A stretch of 12,943 nt of DNA from contig JAWUVP010000022.1 of the NCBI GenBank assembly GCA_034112285.1, forward strand, positions 1 to 12,943, read 5' to 3'. Position numbers and translations under genes: made by a program. The stretch comes from JAWUVP01 sp034112285 (lineage in GTDB: Bacteria; Pseudomonadota; Gammaproteobacteria; JABDGN01). This document shows, in pieces, positions 7,270-12,943 of this stretch. Position 1 is the first letter of the stretch. Each line of letters opens with the position of its first letter. Under the pieces are notes generated by a model that was given only the letters and a program-made list of their open reading frames with translations, had not been told where the DNA came from and searched no databases.

Positions 7270-8136
7270 TCATTCAATGTTTTGCACTTGTTCGCGCATT
7301 TGTTCAATCAAGACTTTCATTTCTATCGACGCCTGGGTCATGGCCGAGTCAATCGATTTAGACCCCAGCGTGTTGGCTTCGCGGTTAAGTTCTTGCATCA
7401 AAAAATCTAGCCGGCGCCCTACGGTGCCCCCTTTGTTTAGCACATGCTGTACTTCTTTAGTGTGCGTTATGAGGCGGTCTAATTCCTCGCTCACATCAAT
7501 GCGCTGCGCCAGCAACACGAGCTCTTGCTCTAGGCGCTCAGGATCAACACTCACTTCTAGCTCGCTAATGCGCTCTTGCAGCTTTTGGCGTTGTTGCGCC
7601 ATCACTTCGCCAATGCGCGGCTTCACTAGTTCTACTTGGGCGTCAATGGCGGTTAAACGTTGTTGAATTAACTCTGTTAAGGCGCAGCCTTCACGCTCAC
7701 GTGCATTGTTGAGTTCAATTAAAGTTTCACCGGCCAAGCTTAACAAGTGTTTTTGTATAACGGTTAAGTCGCCTTCATTCGCTTGAATAACACCGGGCCA
7801 GCGCAGTAAATCCATGGCGCCATATTGTGTGCTCGCCGGTAAATAGCTTTCAACTTTGTCTGCCGCGTTGATGAGCTGCACCAAAAGCGCTTCGTTTAGG
7901 GTTAATTGCAAATCTGTGCTGCTGCTTTGGCTGTAACGTAAGGTAAAATCTACCTTGCCGCGTTGCAGCTGCTTACGAATGGCCTCGCGCAATGGCATTT
8001 CTAAATCGCGCACCGCTTCTGGGGTGCGTAAATTAATATCGAGATAGCGGTGGTTAACCGTTTTAATTTCTATAATCGCAGTGCCCCAATCACCTTGTGT
8101 TTGTTTGCGTGCGAAAGCGGTCATACTTTTGATCAT
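7270..8136 (-). CDS. yicC: YicC family endoribonuclease
   Basis: YicC proteins are cytoplasmic; E. coli YicC has been reported as an endoribonuclease with a role in small-RNA turnover. The start is ATG at 8136, preceded by AAGGAA about 6 bases upstream, and the N-terminus MIKSMTAFAR is the classic family beginning. The length of 288 residues matches the family (about 287). Visible: the N-terminal YicC domain (about residues 1-155, including EIKTVNHRYLDINLR and LRWPGVIQ), then a helical middle rich in Glu, Gln and Arg, then the C-terminal DUF1732 signature GRRLDFLMQELNREANTLGS and a helical end. It is divergent from rph across a 118-bp gap, the usual rph-yicC arrangement in proteobacteria, and probably co-transcribed with gmk downstream. 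Confidence 0.95.
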   Translation of the reverse strand: MIKSMTAFARKQTQGDWGTAIIEIKTVNHRYLDINLRTPEAVRDLEMPLREAIRKQLQRGKVDFTLRYSQSSSTDLQLTLNEALLVQLINAADKVESYLPASTQYGAMDLLRWPGVIQANEGDLTVIQKHLLSLAGETLIELNNAREREGCALTELIQQRLTAIDAQVELVKPRIGEVMAQQRQKLQERISELEVSVDPERLEQELVLLAQRIDVSEELDRLITHTKEVQHVLNKGGTVGRRLDFLMQELNREANTLGSKSIDSAMTQASIEMKVLIEQMREQVQNIE

Positions 8137-8213
8137 AAAAATTCCTTGAAATGATTTAGCTAAAGATCAATAGCAATTCGCCAAGTAAATAGCTTCTTGC
8201 CTTGTTATTGAGA

Positions 8214-8222
8214 TGCTATACT
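8214..8222 (+). promoter_or_regulatory. Predicted extended -10 promoter of rph
   Basis: The plus strand reads TGCTATACT, an extended -10 with five of six consensus bases, 32 bases before the rph ATG. A weak TTCTTG lies at 8194-8199, 17 bases upstream. The next clear signal is AAGAGGA (8244-8250), a good Shine-Dalgarno sequence 4 bases before the start. I see no equally good promoter for yicC in the same gap. Confidence 0.55.
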
Positions 8223-8254
8223 ACACATCAATTTTTATTACACAAGAGGAATTC

Positions 8255-8998
8255 ATGCGCCCAAGTCAACGTGAAAACAACGAATTACGCCCTATTAAAA
8301 TTAGCCGCAACTACACCAAACATGCCGAAGGTTCGGTGATGATTCAATTTGGTGACACGCATGTATTGTGCAATGCCAGCGTTGAAAAAGGTCGGCCCCG
8401 TTGGCTCAAAGAGCAACACGATAACCGCGGCTGGGTTAGCGCTGAATATGGCATGTTGCCACGCTCAACCGGCTCACGCATGCGCCGTGAAGCGAGCACC
8501 GGCAAACAAAGTGGCCGCACCATGGAAATTCAACGCCTAATTGCCCGCTCACTACGCGCCGCCGTGGATTTAACCAAGCTCGGTGACTTTACCATCAACG
8601 TAGATTGCGACGTGATTCAAGCCGATGGCGGCACCCGCACCGCTGCGATCACCGGCGCTTGCATAGCCTTGTATGACGCCATTACTTGGATGCTGGCTAA
8701 TAAAAAAATTAAGGAAAATCCTTTCAAACAATTTGTTGGCGCAGTGTCTGCCGGCATTTATAAAAACACCGCGATTCTTGATTTAGATTATCCTGAAGAT
8801 TGCAACGCCGAAACAGATATGAATATTGTCATGACAGAAACCGGTCAGTTTATTGAAGTGCAAGGCACCGCGGAAGGTGAAGCCTTTTCTATGGATGAAT
8901 TTAACGGCATGGTCCAGCTCGGTGCGCATGGTATTGGGCAGTTAATTGAAATGCAAAAAGCCGCAGTGGAAAAAGATTTAACCCACTTAGTCGCCTAA
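8255..8998 (+). CDS. rph: Ribonuclease PH
   Basis: RNase PH is a phosphate-dependent 3'-5' exoribonuclease that trims the 3' ends of tRNA precursors and other RNAs. The chosen ATG at 8255 follows AAGAGGA with 4-base spacing and gives the family N-terminus MRPSQRENNELRPIKISRNY; an upstream in-frame ATG at 8213 lies in the promoter and is rejected. The product is 247 residues (E. coli 238). Visible: GSVMIQFGDTHVLCNASVE, the TGKQSGRTMEIQRLIARSLR region containing the phosphate-binding arginine, and VDCDVIQADGGTRTAAITGA, which carries the conserved acidic residues. The C-terminus MDEFNGMVQLGAHGIGQLI is also intact, unlike the frameshifted rph known from some E. coli K-12 strains. It converges with the exonuclease III-family gene. 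Confidence 0.97.
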   Translation: MRPSQRENNELRPIKISRNYTKHAEGSVMIQFGDTHVLCNASVEKGRPRWLKEQHDNRGWVSAEYGMLPRSTGSRMRREASTGKQSGRTMEIQRLIARSLRAAVDLTKLGDFTINVDCDVIQADGGTRTAAITGACIALYDAITWMLANKKIKENPFKQFVGAVSAGIYKNTAILDLDYPEDCNAETDMNIVMTETGQFIEVQGTAEGEAFSMDEFNGMVQLGAHGIGQLIEMQKAAVEKDLTHLVA

Positions 8999-9016
8999 AA
9001 AGCACCCTTCTGAAGC

Positions 9017-9046
9017 TATCCCCCACCTTTTAAAAAGTGGGGGATA
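9017..9046. terminator. Candidate bidirectional terminator between rph and xthA
   Basis: A perfect 10-bp inverted repeat pairs TATCCCCCAC (9017-9026) with GTGGGGGATA (9037-9046), and TTTT/AAAA inside can extend the stem. It sits between two convergent genes, 18 bases past each stop codon. No T-run follows on either strand, so it is not a textbook intrinsic terminator, but the position supports a terminating or RNA-stabilising hairpin. Confidence 0.6.
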
Positions 9047-9064
9047 CGCATTGTGCAGCAAGCT

Positions 9065-9829
9065 CTATTTATAATCGACAATTAAAGGTGCATGGTCAGA
9101 AAACCAGCTATCTTTATAGACACTTGTTGAAACAAGCTGATCTTTTAAACCGGGTGACACCACTTGGTAATCAATTCGCCAACCCACATTGTTCGCCCGC
9201 GCATTGCCGCGGTTAGACCACCACGTATATTGCTCGGCCTCTACATTTAATTCACGAAACGCATCCACCCAGCCTTGCGAATAAAATAATTCGTCCAGCC
9301 ATGCGCGCTCTTCGGGCAAACAGCCTGAGCTCTTTTTATTACCCTTCCAGTTTTTAATATCAATTTCTTTATGCACGATATTGTAATCACCACAAATAAT
9401 AAACTCACGGCGTTTACGTTTAAAACTTTTTAAGGTTTCAGCAAACTTATCCATAAAATGATATTTTTGTGTTTGGCGTTCCTCACCCGAAGTGCCCGAG
9501 GGTAAATACAATGACGCCACGCTTAGGCCATCAAAATCGGCTTGAATATAACGCCCTTCGCTGTCGGCCAATTCAAATCCTAAACCATCATGCACTTTAT
9601 TCGGTTTTTGTTTGCAGTAAATGGCCACGCCACTGTAACCTTTCTTTTCGGCCGAAAATAAATACCGGTGATAGCCCTCAGGAAAAAACACCGCATCGGT
9701 TAACTGCTCTTCCATCGCTTTTATTTCTTGCAAGCACACCACGTCGGGTTGCTGCGCAGCGAGCCACGTAAAAAAACCTTTGCGCGCGCCAGCACGTATA
9801 CCATTTATATTTAGGGAAATAACGCGCAT
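9065..9829 (-). CDS. xthA: Exonuclease III family protein in the Crc position
   Basis: This member of the exonuclease/endonuclease/phosphatase fold is predicted to cut DNA at abasic sites and to degrade from 3' ends in base-excision repair. At 254 residues it has the expected length. The start is ATG at 9829 with GAGGA about 5 bases upstream. The catalytic set is present: N7 (SLNING), E35 (CLQEIKA), D148 and N150 (CGDYN), D220 (RIDYQ), and D245-H246 (SDHAP). It lies between rph and pyrE, where Pseudomonas carries crc, the RNA-binding catabolite repression partner of Hfq. The stretches KRKRREFI, PEERAWLDELF and VGWRIDYQV resemble Crc more than E. coli XthA as I recall them, but Crc has lost the nuclease residues. 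I favour an active nuclease related to the ancestor of Crc. Confidence 0.9.
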   Translation of the reverse strand: MRVISLNINGIRAGARKGFFTWLAAQQPDVVCLQEIKAMEEQLTDAVFFPEGYHRYLFSAEKKGYSGVAIYCKQKPNKVHDGLGFELADSEGRYIQADFDGLSVASLYLPSGTSGEERQTQKYHFMDKFAETLKSFKRKRREFIICGDYNIVHKEIDIKNWKGNKKSSGCLPEERAWLDELFYSQGWVDAFRELNVEAEQYTWWSNRGNARANNVGWRIDYQVVSPGLKDQLVSTSVYKDSWFSDHAPLIVDYK

Positions 9830-9858
9830 AGCATCCTCGGTTGGTTATTGATGCGCAA

Positions 9859-9864
9859 ATTATA
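9859..9864 (-). promoter_or_regulatory. Possible -10 box of the xthA promoter
   Basis: A perfect TATAAT reads on the minus strand, 29 bases before the xthA ATG, in a gap shared with the divergent pyrE promoter. A T-rich spacer lies upstream but no clear -35 box. Moderate support from position. Confidence 0.45.
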
Positions 9865-9894
9865 CGCAAAAAAATCATTTCAGCCAGTTAAGAT

Positions 9895-9923
9895 TTGTCT
9901 CTACCCAAAAATTACCTTACACT
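9895..9923 (+). promoter_or_regulatory. Predicted pyrE promoter
   Basis: TTGTCT (9895-9900) and TACACT (9918-9923) are separated by exactly 17 bases, each with four of six consensus bases. The predicted start is near 9930, leaving a 5' leader of about 20 bases before the pyrE ATG. No attenuator-type hairpin and T-run, as found upstream of E. coli pyrE, is visible in this short leader. Confidence 0.55.
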
Positions 9924-9951
9924 TTCAACGCACAAAATAACAGGCCACATT

Positions 9952-10593
9952 ATGCATCCCTATCAATATGACTTTATTCACTATGCCGTTGAACGTAACG
10001 TCTTACGTTTTGGTGATTTCACCTTGAAATCTGGACGCCAAAGCCCCTATTTTTTTAATGCGGGTGAATTTAACACCGGCAAAGATTTACAAATGCTCGG
10101 CCAAAGCTACAGCGCCGCTATCAACGACACAAACCTAGCATTTGATGTGCTCTATGGGCCTGCTTATAAAGGCATTCCGCTAGCCGCCGCAACGGCCATT
10201 GCCATGAGCCACCAAAAAGATGTTCCTTATGCTTATAATCGCAAAGAAGCCAAAACCCATGGCGAAGGTGGCCAGCTTGTCGGCGCTAATTTACAACAGC
10301 AACGCGTGCTGGTAATTGATGATGTGATCACCGCAGGCACAGCCATTCGTGAATCCATCACGCTGCTAAAAAGTGCCGAGGCTATTTTTTCAGGAGTTGT
10401 GGTCGCGCTAGATCGCCAAGAGCGTGGCCAAGGCTTAGCCTCCGCTATTCAAGAAGTTGAAGAGCAATACAACGTGCCGGTGGTGAGCATTGTGAGCTTT
10501 GACAATATTATTACTTATTTACAACAACATCATCGCTTTGATGAAGCCGAACTCATGCAAGCCTACCATGAACAATACGGAGTGAAAGTATGA
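9952..10593 (+). CDS. pyrE: Orotate phosphoribosyltransferase
   Basis: PyrE joins orotate to PRPP to make orotidine monophosphate, the fifth step of de novo pyrimidine synthesis (cytoplasm). ATG at 9952 gives MHPYQYDFIHYAVERNVLRF and 213 residues, the same length as the E. coli enzyme; an upstream TTG at 9895 overlaps the predicted promoter and is rejected. Visible: FTLKSGRQSPYFFNAG, GPAYKGIPLAAATA, YNRKEAKTHGEGG (catalytic loop), and the PRPP-binding motif VLVIDDVITAGTAI. The Shine-Dalgarno sequence is weak (CAGG). The TGA overlaps the phhA ATG (ATGA), so the two are translationally coupled. It is divergent from the exonuclease III-family gene. Confidence 0.97.
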   Translation: MHPYQYDFIHYAVERNVLRFGDFTLKSGRQSPYFFNAGEFNTGKDLQMLGQSYSAAINDTNLAFDVLYGPAYKGIPLAAATAIAMSHQKDVPYAYNRKEAKTHGEGGQLVGANLQQQRVLVIDDVITAGTAIRESITLLKSAEAIFSGVVVALDRQERGQGLASAIQEVEEQYNVPVVSIVSFDNIITYLQQHHRFDEAELMQAYHEQYGVKV

Positions 10594-11381
10594 GCCAATA
10601 TATTGCCAAGCAAGCCAACGCACAAGGCATAATTGATTTTAGCGACACCGAAAATAAAACCTGGCAAACCTTAATTGAGCGCCAAGATAAAGTGGTGCAA
10701 GGCCGTGCTTGCCAAGCGTTTATGGATGGCCTAGCCACGTTAAACTTACCACGCGATCGTGTTCCCCAGTGCAGTGATATAAATGAAGTGTTGCAAGACA
10801 CCACCGGCTGGTCAGTAGTGCCGGTAGCCGCCATGATTCCTGACACAGATTTTTATACTTTACTGGCCAACAAAAAATTTCCCGCAGCCAGCTTTGTGCG
10901 CACGCCAGAAGATTTAGACTATTTATCTGAGCCTGATTTATTTCACGAATTTTACGGCCACTGCCCTTTGTTAACCCATCAAGCCTACGCAGATTTTATT
11001 GAGTGGTATGGCAAGTTTGCGTTAAGTGCCAAGCCAGAAGAAATTACCATTGCTGCTCGCTTGTTTTGGTTTACCGTGGAATTTGGTTTAGTTAAAAGTA
11101 AAACCGGGTTTGAAGTTTGTGGTGGCGGTATTTTATCATCAAAACAAGAAACGATTTCATCGGTCGAAGATCCCAACGCCAATAGGCAGCCACTAGATTT
11201 TTTAACCGCCATGCGCACCCCATACAATCATTTTGAAGTACAAAGTTTATATTACTATCTAGATAGCCTAGATGATTTATACACCATACAAGATACCGAT
11301 TTAAAACCCTTAATTTATAAAGCCATTGAGCTGGGCGATATTGAACGCCCTAACTTGGTAATCAAAGAACATGTCTGTTAA
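10590..11381 (+). CDS. phhA: Phenylalanine 4-monooxygenase
   Basis: PhhA hydroxylates phenylalanine to tyrosine using molecular oxygen, non-haem iron and tetrahydropterin (cytoplasm). At 263 residues it matches bacterial single-domain enzymes and lacks the regulatory domain of animal homologues. The iron-binding triad is visible: H119 and H124 in DLFHEFYGHCPLL, and E164 in FWFTVEFGLV. Other family landmarks are the RVPQ segment, TGWSVVPV and FEVCGGGILSS. The start ATG overlaps the pyrE stop by 4 bases, with GGAG about 7 bases upstream. phhB follows after 12 bp. Product tyrosine may feed protein synthesis or homogentisate catabolism; some relatives make pyomelanin this way. Coupling with pyrE is unusual. 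Confidence 0.96.
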   Translation: MSQYIAKQANAQGIIDFSDTENKTWQTLIERQDKVVQGRACQAFMDGLATLNLPRDRVPQCSDINEVLQDTTGWSVVPVAAMIPDTDFYTLLANKKFPAASFVRTPEDLDYLSEPDLFHEFYGHCPLLTHQAYADFIEWYGKFALSAKPEEITIAARLFWFTVEFGLVKSKTGFEVCGGGILSSKQETISSVEDPNANRQPLDFLTAMRTPYNHFEVQSLYYYLDSLDDLYTIQDTDLKPLIYKAIELGDIERPNLVIKEHVC

Positions 11382-11393
11382 AGGAGACAAACC

Positions 11394-11726
11394 ATGAGTG
11401 CTTGCAATTTAAACGACAAAACATGTAAACCCTGTGAGGGCGGTGTTGCCCCCATGAGCAGCGAAGACCTTACGGTGATGCTGCCCAGAGTTGAGGGTTG
11501 GCAATTGAGTGATAACCAAAAAACGATTCGCAAAGATTTCAGCTTTAAAGATTTTTACCACACCATGGCGTTTGTGAATGCAGTGGCATGGATAGCCAAT
11601 CAAGAAGGACATCATCCGGATATGGAAGTGGGTTATAACTATTGTCATGTGACGTTTATGACGCATGCGATTGATGGGTTGTCGGAGAATGACTTTATCT
11701 GTGCGGCTAAGATCGATCAGTTGTAG
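11394..11726 (+). CDS. phhB: Pterin-4a-carbinolamine dehydratase
   Basis: PhhB dehydrates the 4a-hydroxy-tetrahydropterin released by PhhA, allowing the pterin cofactor to be recycled. At 110 residues it has family length. The core pterin-binding motif is EGHHPDMEVGYNYCHVTF (about residues 71-88), with H73 and H74 and a further histidine at 91, followed by DGLSENDFICAAKID. The N-terminus carries the common KPCEGG segment (residues 12-17). AAGGAG lies 7 bases before the ATG, and the gene starts 12 bp after phhA, so this is a phhA-phhB unit. Its 3' end is followed within 6 bp by the first base of a repeat element. Confidence 0.95.
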   Translation: MSACNLNDKTCKPCEGGVAPMSSEDLTVMLPRVEGWQLSDNQKTIRKDFSFKDFYHTMAFVNAVAWIANQEGHHPDMEVGYNYCHVTFMTHAIDGLSENDFICAAKIDQL

Positions 11727-11731
11727 GGGGT

Positions 11732-11900
11732 GGCTTTGCTGGGGGGGCGGGATGAACGCCACCTTTTCAAGCCACGCCGTGAATACATCCCTGTAGGCTC
11801 CGCGCCGGCGTCCTGCCGGCGAGGGGCTTGAAAAGGTAGCATTCATCACGCCTCGCAAAGCCTGTGTGGTGGGGAGTGAGAAGGAGCTCGCTGCGCTCGG
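11732..11900. repeat. Dispersed inverted-repeat element, copy B
   Basis: The core 11732-11862 runs from GGCTTTG (11732-11738) to CAAAGCC (11856-11862). It shares terminal inverted repeats, a central GC-rich hairpin and the right-flank GAGCTCGCTGCGCTCGG (11884-11900) with copy A. Within 11751-11847 it has the same length as the matching 97-bp interval of copy A, with only a few substitutions. It starts 6 bp past the phhB stop. Confidence 0.85.
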
Positions 11901-12000
11901 ATGTTTTTGATTTTTTCTTTGGCGCTGTGCTTCTTGAAAAAGAGGGGCGAGTTGCACTCGACTGTTTTTATTTTTCTTTGGCGTGTTGTTCCTTGAATAA
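11881..12000. repeat. Diverged tandem repeat, about 60 bp, two units
   Basis: Two adjacent units align: about 11881-11941 and 11942-12000. Both go from a GAGCTCG...CTCG-like palindrome, through GTTTTTGATTTTTTCTTTGG or GTTTTTATTTTTCTTTGG, to a CTTGAA(A/T)AAG end. The same unit occurs inverted and less conserved at about 12164-12228. Confidence 0.6.
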
Positions 12001-12010
12001 GGTGTCCGTC

Positions 12011-12153
12011 CCTATCATGTCACTCGCATCTTCCGCTGCTCGTCGTTGCGAGAAGCGAAGCGACGCGGCAATCTTCAGAAATAGACTGAGATTCCAATCC
12101 TATCTTATCACTTGCATCTTCCGCTGCATGTCGTTGCGAGAAGCGAAGCGACG
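12011..12153. repeat. Two 55-bp direct repeats carrying the TTGCGAGAAGCG palindrome
   Basis: The units at 12011-12065 and 12099-12153 differ at about 5 of 55 positions and are spaced 88 bp start to start. Each ends in CGTTGCGAGAAGCGAAGCGA, the same short repeat as at 5425-5462. Only the first unit continues into the full GGCAATCTTCAG end. They form the unpaired centre of the large inverted repeat. Confidence 0.75.
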
Positions 12154-12208
12154 AGGGGGCCGTTATTTTTTCGAGGAGCAACGCGACAATGAAAAAAATC
12201 AAAAACAT

Positions 12209-12373
12209 CCGAGCGCAGCGAGCTCCTTCTCCCTCCGCCCCCAACAGGCTTTGCGGGCGTGATGAATGCTACCTTTTCAAGCCCCTCGCCGGCAGGACGC
12301 CGGCGCGGAGCCTACAGGGATGTATTCACGGCGTGGCTTGAAAAGGTGGCGTTCATCGCGCTAACCCAAAGCC
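12209..12373. repeat. Dispersed inverted-repeat element, copy C (inverted)
   Basis: This copy lies in the opposite orientation to copies A and B. The core 12247-12373 is bounded by GGCTTTG (12247-12253) and CAAAGCC (12367-12373), and the flank palindrome CCGAGCGCAGCGAGCTC is at 12209-12225. Its reverse complement is nearly identical to copy B, including the flank beyond the core, so B and C form a large inverted repeat. Confidence 0.85.
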
Positions 12374-12385
12374 TACCCCGACACA

Positions 12386-12430
12386 TATTTACGGCGTGGC
12401 TTGAAAAGGTAGCGTTCATCGCGCTAACCC
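12386..12430. repeat. Half copy D of the element, overlapping the algC stop
   Basis: This segment repeats the right half of copy C with a 63-bp offset: ACGGCGTGGCTTGAAAAGGT, then AGCGTTCATCGCGCTAACCC. The left half of the element is absent. It could be a local tandem duplication of copy C's end or the remnant of a separate insertion. The algC stop codon (12416-12418) lies inside it. Confidence 0.75.
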
Positions 12431-12943
12431 CAAAACCACATCCGCCCCTTCTTTCAACATCGCCTTTTCAAACTCCCCCTGAATCCGAACCAAAGCCTCA
12501 TCACTATCCGCCTCAAACCGTAACACCAAATTCGGAGTCGTATTAGAACAACGCACCAATCCCCAACCATCAGCAAATTCAACCCGCATGCCATCTAACG
12601 TTATCAGCTCTGCGTCGGCAAAATTTGCGTTAGCAATCAGCCGGTCAACAAAAGTAAATTTCTTATCATCCGCCATCGGCACATTAATTTCAGGCGTACT
12701 AATTCCATTTGGTAGCGCGGCAAACACCGCTTCACAAGATTTTTCAGTCTTTGTTAAAATTTCTAACAAACGCGCCGCAGTATACAAGCCATCATCAAAA
12801 CCAAACCAACGTTCTTTAAAAAACACATGTCCACTTAACTCACCCGCTAACGGTGCGCCGGTAGCTTGCATTTTTTGTTTAATTAATGAGTGACCTGTTT
12901 TCCACATTAGCGGTTCGCCGCCGTGTTCGCGAATCACACCGGC
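12416..12943 (-). CDS. algC: Phosphomannomutase/phosphoglucomutase, C-terminal 175 aa
   Basis: This enzyme moves phosphate between C1 and C6 of mannose or glucose for GDP-mannose, lipopolysaccharide and exopolysaccharide precursors. Only the C-terminal 175 residues are inside the window; the gene enters from the right edge. Visible: MWKTGHSLIKQKM, the sugar-specificity loop GELSGHVFFKERWFGFDDGLY, and the phosphate-binding loop RCSNTTPNLVLRFEA near the C-terminus. The algC position near pyrE matches Pseudomonas; manB/cpsG-type naming is also possible. The last residues, GLAR and TGA, are encoded in a repeat copy, so the extreme C-terminus differs from what I would expect for the family. Confidence 0.93.
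   Translation of the reverse strand, partial: AGVIREHGGEPLMWKTGHSLIKQKMQATGAPLAGELSGHVFFKERWFGFDDGLYTAARLLEILTKTEKSCEAVFAALPNGISTPEINVPMADDKKFTFVDRLIANANFADAELITLDGMRVEFADGWGLVRCSNTTPNLVLRFEADSDEALVRIQGEFEKAMLKEGADVVLGLAR

Larger units (their letters stand above)
11727..12415. other. Gene-free repeat cluster between convergent phhB and algC
   Basis: About 690 bases separate the convergent phhB and algC genes. I see no supported gene here; the open frames are reading through repeats. It contains two full copies of the inverted-repeat element facing each other, a diverged tandem repeat (11881-12000), two 55-bp direct repeats (12011-12065 and 12099-12153), and a half copy of the element next to algC. 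No transposase, integrase or separate T-run terminator is visible. Confidence 0.8.

Noticed and set aside
9065..9829. Annotation as Crc, the catabolite repression regulator
   Set aside because: Position and some stretches fit, but all nuclease catalytic residues are present, so an exonuclease III function is better supported.
11409..11957. 182-aa open frame on the minus strand across phhB and repeat B
   Set aside because: It runs antisense through the whole phhB coding region and through a repeat; it has no family resemblance and phhB is certain.
11864..12262. 132-aa open frame in the repeat cluster
   Set aside because: It consists of reading through tandem and palindromic repeats, with low-complexity Arg/Ser stretches and no ribosome-binding site.
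11732..12430. CRISPR array
   Set aside because: Repeats are long, in both orientations and irregularly spaced, with no uniform spacers and no cas genes nearby.

Overview
This is a chromosomal housekeeping segment from a gammaproteobacterium of moderate GC (mid-40s percent by eye). The gene order algC ... pyrE - exonuclease III/Crc-family gene - rph - yicC - gmk - rpoZ - spoT - x - recG is the one I know from Pseudomonas and related gammaproteobacteria. phhA/phhB, the dispersed palindromic repeats and the AT-leaning codon use would also fit a Legionellales/Coxiella-like lineage, but the sequence alone does not settle the genus.

Layout. Positions 1-5032 (minus strand): 3'-truncated recG, an SseB-domain gene and spoT form a tight block (4-bp overlap and zero-gap junctions). 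rpoZ lies upstream with its own promoter and a strong intrinsic terminator between it and spoT. Positions 5033-6572: the usual gmk-rpoZ neighbourhood is split by an inverted-repeat element, a second short palindromic repeat and an orphan 292-aa gene of unknown function. Positions 6573-8136 (minus): gmk and yicC. Positions 8255-8998 (plus): rph, divergent from yicC. Positions 9065-9829 (minus): an exonuclease III family gene in the crc position with an intact catalytic set, convergent with rph. Positions 9952-11726 (plus): pyrE-phhA-phhB, with a 4-bp pyrE/phhA overlap. Positions 11727-12415: a gene-free repeat cluster in which two copies of the same element face each other as a large inverted repeat. 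Positions 12416-12943 (minus): the 3' end of algC, whose last codons and stop lie inside a further partial repeat copy.

How the genes relate. spoT makes and degrades (p)ppGpp, omega (rpoZ) is part of an RNA polymerase site for ppGpp, and gmk feeds the GTP pool from which ppGpp is made. Putative rpoZ and gmk promoters both have a perfect TATAAT box followed by a GC-rich discriminator, the type often under stringent control. rph and yicC act on RNA, recG and the exonuclease III homologue on DNA. pyrE makes a pyrimidine precursor; phhA and phhB form the phenylalanine-to-tyrosine hydroxylation pair.

The most unusual content is the repeat family (three full copies and one half copy), its inverted duplication between phhB and algC, its contact with the algC stop codon, and the orphan gene between gmk and rpoZ. 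I found no CRISPR array, tRNA, rRNA, transposase, defence cassette or other clear new multi-gene system.
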